A DNA stretch of 64,000 nt, taken from positions 34,326,101 through 34,390,100 of the forward strand of contig OZ038385.1 in the NCBI GenBank assembly GCA_964036045.1. Direction: 5' to 3'. The notes below the pieces were generated by a model. It was given only the letters and a program-made list of their open reading frames with translations, searched no databases and was not told where the DNA came from. The translations under genes and the position numbers were made by a program. Origin of the DNA: Eutreptiella sp. 'Long Island Sound 2002'. Lineage: Eukaryota; Euglenozoa; Euglenophyceae; Eutreptiales; Eutreptiaceae. Below are positions 58,208 to 64,000 of this stretch, piece by piece; within the stretch, counting starts at the first letter, position 1; each line of letters begins with the position of its first letter.

Positions 58208-58936
58208 CTGCAATTTCAGCAAAAATGAAGGCGGTTGCTTGTGGCGATTCTCTTGCCTAGCTCAAACCTTTGGCCACAGCAACCGCATCATCATGATGGC
58301 AAACAAGCTATCCAACCAGAATCCGGTCAACATTTTGCCTTCTGCACATCATGCACGAGCCCTCGCTGATGTAAACGTGGATGACATTAAAAGAAAAGCC
58401 TCCTGTGGTATTGGATGGGGAAGCCACCTACTCAAAGCTCATTGCATTTTAGGAAGCTCCAAAGTTCATTCGAAGTCATCAAATTCAGCGCGAAGGAGTG
58501 CAAAACGCATCCTCGAGAAAAAATCACATATGGCCAGTCGGTATGGTAGTACGGAGTCGGATGGTTGTCCAGCGCTCGTTGACCCCCTTCAGCACTTTCT
58601 GGCCTTGCCCACTCGCTCCTCTGCGTAGGTTCCACATTTCAGAAGGATAAACCAGTGAAACATCGTGAGAACGCTATTGCCCACTGCAGGGATCCCAAGC
58701 AGGACAAACTGCAACGTTGTGACAGATGTAAATGGGCACCAAAGGAGGTGAACTCCAAAATGCGGAAGAGAGCTGTCATCACATACAACAAAAATCAGGG
58801 CGGGGGGAAAATTGGGTTGAGGGGTGGGGGGCCCTTTGGAGCCCATTTTCCCACCCCACCCTGCCCACCATGGGCTCCCAAGTCTGCCTCCTTAGTATGC
58901 CTGGGGATGGTCTGAGAGGGCGCCCATGGGGGGGGG

Positions 58937-59045
58937 GCGGGGTCGGTGGGTACCCCAACATATATACCTCAAAATGATCCCCATGACGCACTGATCATTC
59001 TGAACATACACAAATGGGGTAAAAATTTTTTGAAAAAAAAAATTC
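58937..59045 (+). repeat. Hairpin repeat family E, copy 4
   Basis: ACCCCAACATATATACCTCA, AAAATGATC, 13 bases, GATCATTCT, then AATGGGGTAAAAATTTTTTG. A direct repeat of 57175-57275, about 1.76 kb away. Confidence 0.7.
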
Positions 59046-59329
59046 CACCCATCAGCATAGGGTAAAAACAAACAAAATTGGCTGTTGGACTTGGGAGCCC
59101 CCCCCCCCTCACCCCAGAGCAAATTTCTGGTAGCCCAGGTCAAAGAACGGAACGCAGACGGCAAATCCAATCCTGTGGTCAGGAGTCAGTAAATTGCAGG
59201 AGGGTCTACCGCCCGGCGGGGTAGACCGCCCGGCTGGTTTCCTTTGCGCGTTCTCCAAGGCATGCGCTGGGGCTGGGCACCACCGGGGGGGGGCGCGACT
59301 GTGTGTGTGGAAAGAATGCATTGTGTACG

Positions 59330-59530
59330 TGGGTATCCCACCAAGTACACACTTTCAGGCTGGACGCTCGCCGCAGAAGTGATGCTCGACACGCTCAGGC
59401 TCCTTTTAAGCAATGGTGTCCTCTGGTTCTCACTGGTGAGCTGTACTTTGGATAGTGTGAACTGTGATGCAGGTTCAGCGGCGGCATTTCCGTGCGGCAA
59501 AGGCTCACCGACGGAAAGCACAAACAGGGC
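59330..59530 (-). CDS. Possible exon, disordered protein segment
   Basis: The minus frame reads SVGEPLPHGNAAAEPASQFT.. to ..SSITSAASVQPESVYLV, Ser/Thr-rich and protein-like. A donor may be CTGAAA|GTGTGT near 59360. The acceptor is unclear, so borders are approximate. Confidence 0.25.
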
Positions 59531-60167
59531 AGGGGTGATTTCAGGAAGCAAAGTGCAGCTCGGGCGGGGTAAATACCCCGCCCCCCCTTGCGCAAGCACG
59601 GCCACGATCCAAAAAAAACCAGGCAAAACAGCGGTTCAAGGCCCACCCCGTGCTTAGACAAGACCGTGCTTGCGTGTGGCACACATGACGGCAAACACAC
59701 ATGACTGCCCACATCCAGGAGAGCCCTCAGATGCAGATGGTGATAGGCTGTGGAAGGGGAATATCAGGAATGGCTAAGAATCACATGACACAAACATCAT
59801 TGGGCTACAATGTGCGGTAGAATGTTTTTAAACCCCGTGTTACATCTGGGACCACAAGGACAGTGACCCCAAAAATTCCTAAAAACGGCGGTTCAACGCC
59901 CACACCATGCTTAGACAAGGCCGTGCTTGCGCAAGGGGGAGGGGGGGGGGGGGGTACATGTTATGTTACATCAGGTGGAGTGCCCGGTGTTCCAGGCATG
60001 GTCAGAGGGGATCAGGTTAGCATGTCACAACGGGCCCACTGGGTCTAACTTATGCAGATACCAACACGGACCGAGGGGGTGGCCACACCAGAACACCGGG
60101 GGCGAGACTCAACCCCCGGTCCAAGGCATAGCCGTGCACTGCGTCACGACACTGGCACCATCAAACC

Positions 60168-60232
60168 ACACCACACCACCACCACCACCACCACCACCAC
60201 CACCACCACCACCACCACCACCACCACCACCA
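60168..60232 (+). repeat. (CCA)n tract
   Basis: About 20 CCA copies, flanked by ACCACACC variants on both sides. Confidence 0.95.
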
Positions 60233-60394
60233 CACGCCGCAACGCACCGCACCACACCACACCATACAACGCTACGCCACGCCACGCCGCCACGAAACGC
60301 GAAGCAATGCAACATCGCAATTAGAGAGAGAGGGCGGGAGTCAGCACAGGGCGCTTTGCCCAGGTCATAAGCGGCGTCATTGCCAGACAGCACC

Positions 60395-60600
60395 TCACTC
60401 GTTCAAGCCTCTCTGGATTCCCCGGACGATGCTTTCTTGCCTGAGGTTCCGTCCCTCATATTCTCTTGGCAGGTCATACCAGAGTCTTCGCTGAGGCGCG
60501 CTGGCTGGATTCTCAAGCTGGGCCCAATACAGAGGGCTATGACGGGGGCTACGAGGAAGATGTTTCGTTTTTGGGGGCTCATGAATCCAAAAACCAGCCC
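60395..60600 (-). CDS. Possible terminal exon
   Basis: The frame PLYWAQLENPASAPQRRLWY, DLPREYEGRNLRQES, IVRGIQRGLNE and stop is protein-like. A second frame here (IFLVAPVIALCIGPSLRI..) is also open, so the choice is not certain. The acceptor was not fixed. Confidence 0.3.
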
Positions 60601-60609
60601 TCTGAAACC

Positions 60610-62235
60610 GGATGCGGGGCACACTGGCAGATTGACCTGCGGACACTGCAAGGGCACGGTGCGGCTTCAGCATTAATTGCCAACCACCTGCACCCCAAAA
60701 AGGGGGGGGGGGGGTCAAAAAGAAGAGTCTCGGCGCAGAACGGTGCAAATGCGCTGCGCCCCTTCGCCGTTTTTTTGGTGCGGGGGGGGGGGGGGTCCGG
60801 CAGTGATGCGGCCCATGGATTCGGGAAGGAATAAACTTGGACCACAAGTAGATGCTGTCCTGTTGACAGCCCCCCTTTTTCCCACGACATGCTGCACCCA
60901 TACTTGCCATACATATGGCATTAGGCAGCTTGGGTTCCTCAGGCTTGGTTTTCTGGACGTGACATTGTTTGAACTGATGATTCGTGCCGAGGAGGTCGCA
61001 GCCTTCGGTACAAAAATCGGTGGTGGTTGAAAGCACCACACACACAAGTGAACACCACAGAGCCCCTGCTGGCTAGTGTTTCGCCCTGCTCTCCGCTAAT
61101 ACGTGGGAGCGCCCTGGTGCTTCCGCCACCTTGCTACGTGGCCAAGCCTCGTCAGGCCCTGCGAACAGCGGGCGCAGTGTGAGAGTCAGCCCCCATGTCG
61201 TGCATTCGGGTGCCCTGACCGGTTGACCCCCGTCCCTGACACTTTGCGGCCAAAGGCTGAAAGAACGCTTTCTGCTCAGCGAAGGCACATAAAGCGGGCC
61301 CGATGGCGGCAGGGGCTTGGAGGTCAGTGCGAAGGGCCGCACTCAGATGATCAGTGGCCGCTCTAACGAACACCCCTGGCCCGCCCTTCCCCTGGCCACT
61401 GCACCAGAAAAAGTGCAACGAACTCACGCCACAAAATGCGGGATATACTTTGGTTTCACGGGTCTGGCTCCCATGACCCCGTCGAAGGAGAGTTTTGCCC
61501 TCTGGAAGAACTACCTGCTGTGGAGCTGCCAAGCAAACTGCAGTGCATGACCCCTCTCGTAATACAAAATGTCCCAAAAATGCCCCAAACAGCCCCAAAA
61601 CAAACCCCAAACTGGCAGCCTCGTCCCACGTCGGCCCGCAGATGATGCACTGCGTCGTACACCAATCTTGAACCGAAGCTGAACCCGTGAAACGCGTATG
61701 CACTCTTTGGTTATGCAGCTGTGCACTCGAACCCTCTCGCTGCCACCTTCCACTGCCTCCCTTTGCAGACTTGCTCAGGCACACGACACTGCTCAAAATG
61801 GGGAAGGAATGAGAGGTTTGCAGATCTGACGTGGGCCCAGATCCAATTGACCTCCGCTGATATTCTTGCTAATGTTGTATCTACTTGCCTCCGCTACCTC
61901 CCCCCCTCTCGGACGCTGTGGAGGGGTGGTGCGGGTGGCAGGGGGAGTCTGAGACCCAAGGGTCTGTGTGTAACGTGTTTTGTAGCGGAACTGTTAATTT
62001 CTCCCGTGATGAGTGTTCTGTCGGACCCCCCAGGACAGGGGGCAGGGTTCCTCCAGAAGAAAAAATCATTCTGAAGCATCACTGCCCGCCCCCATTGTGC
62101 TCGAGGACACAAGACGTGTGAGGGGAGCCACAAGGCCTGTGAGAAAGGGCTGGTGACCCTCAAAGAGAGGGGCACAGCACCTGCGAGGAAGGTTAGAAAG
62201 CATGAGATGTGGGGGCAGCCAGGAATGGGCAAACG
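60610..62235. other. No gene I can support
   Basis: Poly-G runs at 60705 and 60781. Several open frames at 61152-61796 overlap on both strands, and none has clear splice borders or motifs. Confidence 0.35.
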
Positions 62236-62238
62236 AGA

Positions 62239-62483
62239 CTAGCCCTGCCCAAACTCAGCTTTGGTCTGGCCGGTGAGGGAATTGATGCGGCGCATGGGCA
62301 TTTCTCCCATCTTCATCGGGACCCGCAGGGCGGCGCTGGGGTTGCGCGGCGGCTTGTCACCGGCCTTACCTCCCGGCTTCCGGTTCTTGAGCTGCCGTAG
62401 GAATTCACGTTCAGTAGCTGTGATGGTCCTGACGTGTGAAGCAAAGGCGATTCGAGCCGGGCCATCCAGCCCCGCAGCAATCC
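62239..62483 (-). CDS. Terminal exon of an unidentified gene
   Basis: After a TGTGCAG acceptor the frame reads IAAGLDGPARIAFASHVRTI, TATEREFLRQLKNRKPGG, a basic linker, then ALRVPMKMGEMPMRRINSL and a TAG stop. Helical and basic, clearly protein-like. Upstream exons were not found. Function unknown. Confidence 0.45.
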
Positions 62484-62489
62484 CTGCAC

Positions 62490-63355
62490 AGCCCTTCTTC
62501 AGAAGGCCATGAGGCGATGGAGGCATCAAACCATGCCGTGGCTTTGGATGCAGGCACATAGCACAGCGGACCGCCGCCCACAGTCCACCACCAATGCCCC
62601 ACAACCAACAGCCCACACCACGGCAGTGACCACCCACAGCCTACAACCTGCAGCCCCTTGGCCAGCAACCCAGAGCCCGCATCAGACTGCCTACTCCCCC
62701 CGGCCCTCAGCGCACAGCACACAACGCACCACCCAGCGCCCACAGGGGAGAACCCACATCCCACCAACACATGTGCCAATGACATGATGCCAGGAACAAC
62801 CTGCACCAAATGTAGAAAAGAAAAGCAAATGCCCACTCTAGGGCCATCCCCACCTATAACCCCCGTAGGGGCTGTCGGCCCACTGAACATGCCGGCTAAC
62901 CCTTTGAATCTGGCACACCACGGGCTTTAGAGGTCATATCAACAGTGGCCCCTCGCAATGCTCGGAGCCTTACCTATGTTCCCTTCAACAACGTGTGCAA
63001 ATCCACCCCCAAGTGGCCTTGCAGCCCGAGGACGGCCCTATGGGCCGTCCCCGGGGGGGGGGGGGGGGGCTGCCGCTTTGCGGCACAGGCCCTGTGCTAG
63101 CATGATGCCGGGAAAAGGTGCCCACTCCCCATGTCTCCACATCACGGAGCTTAGGGGGCCCAACCATCCGGGGGTGAAGAAAAATGCTATTTTGGCAGAG
63201 ACGACAAAATTTCTAAACGAAAACCGAAACAAGAAAAACGCATATTTTTTTAAAATGCATGTCGTTGCGCCTCAATGCACCACAAAAAAACAAAAAAATC
63301 TGTGCCCCCCCCCCTGTACAAGAACAACCCCCCCCTACAAGAACATGCACATGTT
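62490..63355. other. No gene seen
   Basis: It holds a GCCCACA/CAGCACA-rich low-complexity stretch at 62570-62770 and a poly-G run at 63052-63070 flanked by the inverted pair GGACGGCCC/GGGCCGTCC. Confidence 0.45.
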
Positions 63356-63360
63356 ATGCG

Positions 63361-63482
63361 CGTGTTCTTATTTATTTGCGTGTTCTTGTTTATTTGCATG
63401 TTCTTACTTATTGGCGTGTTCTTGTTTATTTGCATGTTCTTATTTATTTGCATGTTCTTGTTTTTTTGCGTGTTCTTGTTTG
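63361..63482 (+). repeat. 18-bp tandem repeat
   Basis: Units of TGTTCTT(A/G)TTTATTTGC(A/G) type, about 7 copies. Translation gives a VFLFICMFL-like hydrophobic repeat, which is an artefact of the period. Related CGTGTTCTTATTTTG and AATAAGAACATGCG flank the next repeat at 63780-63850. Confidence 0.85.
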
Positions 63483-63499
63483 GAAGAACCCGATGTGCT

Positions 63500-63775
63500 G
63501 AAATAGGGACCCTGTCACATGTGGGAAGCATCAAGAAAAAAATGAAAAAAAATCTGGTATGCTAGCAGGGGCCGGTAGGGATAGAAATTTGGACCCTGGG
63601 ACCTGTGGGAAGCATTAGGGTAAAAGTTAAAAATTCTTGGTATGCCAGCGGTGGCTGGCAGGTGCCGAAATTGGGACCATGGACCCATGGGAAGCATCAG
63701 GGTAAAAATGAAAGAATCCTATTGTGCCAGTAGGGGCCGATAGGTGCAGAAATTGGGACCCTAGGACCCCGGGGC
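63500..63775 (+). repeat. ~85-bp tandem repeat, about 3 copies
   Basis: GGGAAGCAT recurs at about 63522, 63608 and 63691, each followed by AAAAATGAAA or a variant, then TATGC(T/C)AGC..GG..GGTGC. Diverged copies, no coding content. Confidence 0.8.
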
Positions 63776-64000
63776 CGGCTGCGTGTTCTTATTTTGTACT
63801 AAATAATAAGAACATGCGTGCGTGTTGTTATTTTGATCGCGTGTTCTTGTGGGGGGGGGGGGGGGGGTACTTGCTCCTTTCTTTTGCACGGCGAATTTTA
63901 CAACAACACCGTTGGAAATGTTGTGCTTATTTTATCCACTTGTGAGTCCAACCCTGTTCTTGCAAAATTTGGCTTCCGTGGGTACAGAACGGTTTTTCGG

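Overview
This looks like nuclear DNA of a eukaryote, most likely a repeat-rich unicellular green alga. The grounds are spliceosomal introns with GT..AG borders and consistent reading-frame phase, a eukaryotic F-box/Sec7 gene and a BAR-type gene, a tyrosine-recombinase retrotransposon, and a Ty3/gypsy-type integrase fragment. Long poly-G and poly-C runs, trinucleotide tracts and minisatellites are everywhere. No bacterial operon, rRNA or plastid/mitochondrial gene is visible. The species call (for example a prasinophyte) is an inference, not a demonstration.

Layout. 1-5.4 kb: dispersed non-coding repeats. 5.4-12.6 kb: a composite array in which a ~190-200-bp C-tract unit alternates with six copies of a ~560-bp module. 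13.2-14.3 kb: GT and TTTGGG arrays, then a ~160-bp tandem repeat holding a truncated integrase. 15.5-19 kb: a possible terminal exon, a Thr/Ser/Ala-type minisatellite and a convergent pair of tRNA-like sequences around a perfect 22-bp palindrome. 20.8-22 kb: CCA/CCG tracts. 20.2-33.1 kb, minus strand: one large gene whose nine exons join in phase; the first four encode a BAR/F-BAR-like helical domain. Further exon-like ORFs lie in its introns. 34-37.7 kb: dispersed repeats, a 44-bp array and a B-box-like exon. 38.1-43.0 kb: a nearly complete tyrosine-recombinase retrotransposon with split direct repeats (A1 - ORFs - B1 A2 - B2), broken by several frameshifts. 43.4-44.3 kb and 45.7-49.3 kb: exon-like ORFs of one or two unidentified minus-strand genes. 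49.86-55.49 kb, minus: an FBXO8-like F-box/Sec7 gene whose 4.9-kb intron is mostly a 3.1-kb minisatellite of 10-bp units. 57-64 kb: hairpin-bearing repeats, terminal exons of three unidentified minus-strand genes, and 18-bp and ~85-bp tandem repeats at the right end.

Almost every coding exon I can support is on the minus strand. Most long open frames (20.8-21.5, 21.8-21.9, 27.3-27.8 and 51.6-54.7 kb) are by-products of tandem repeats that contain no stop codon. The two best genes point to membrane traffic (an ARF-GEF Sec7 domain and a membrane-curvature BAR domain), but nothing shows that they act together.
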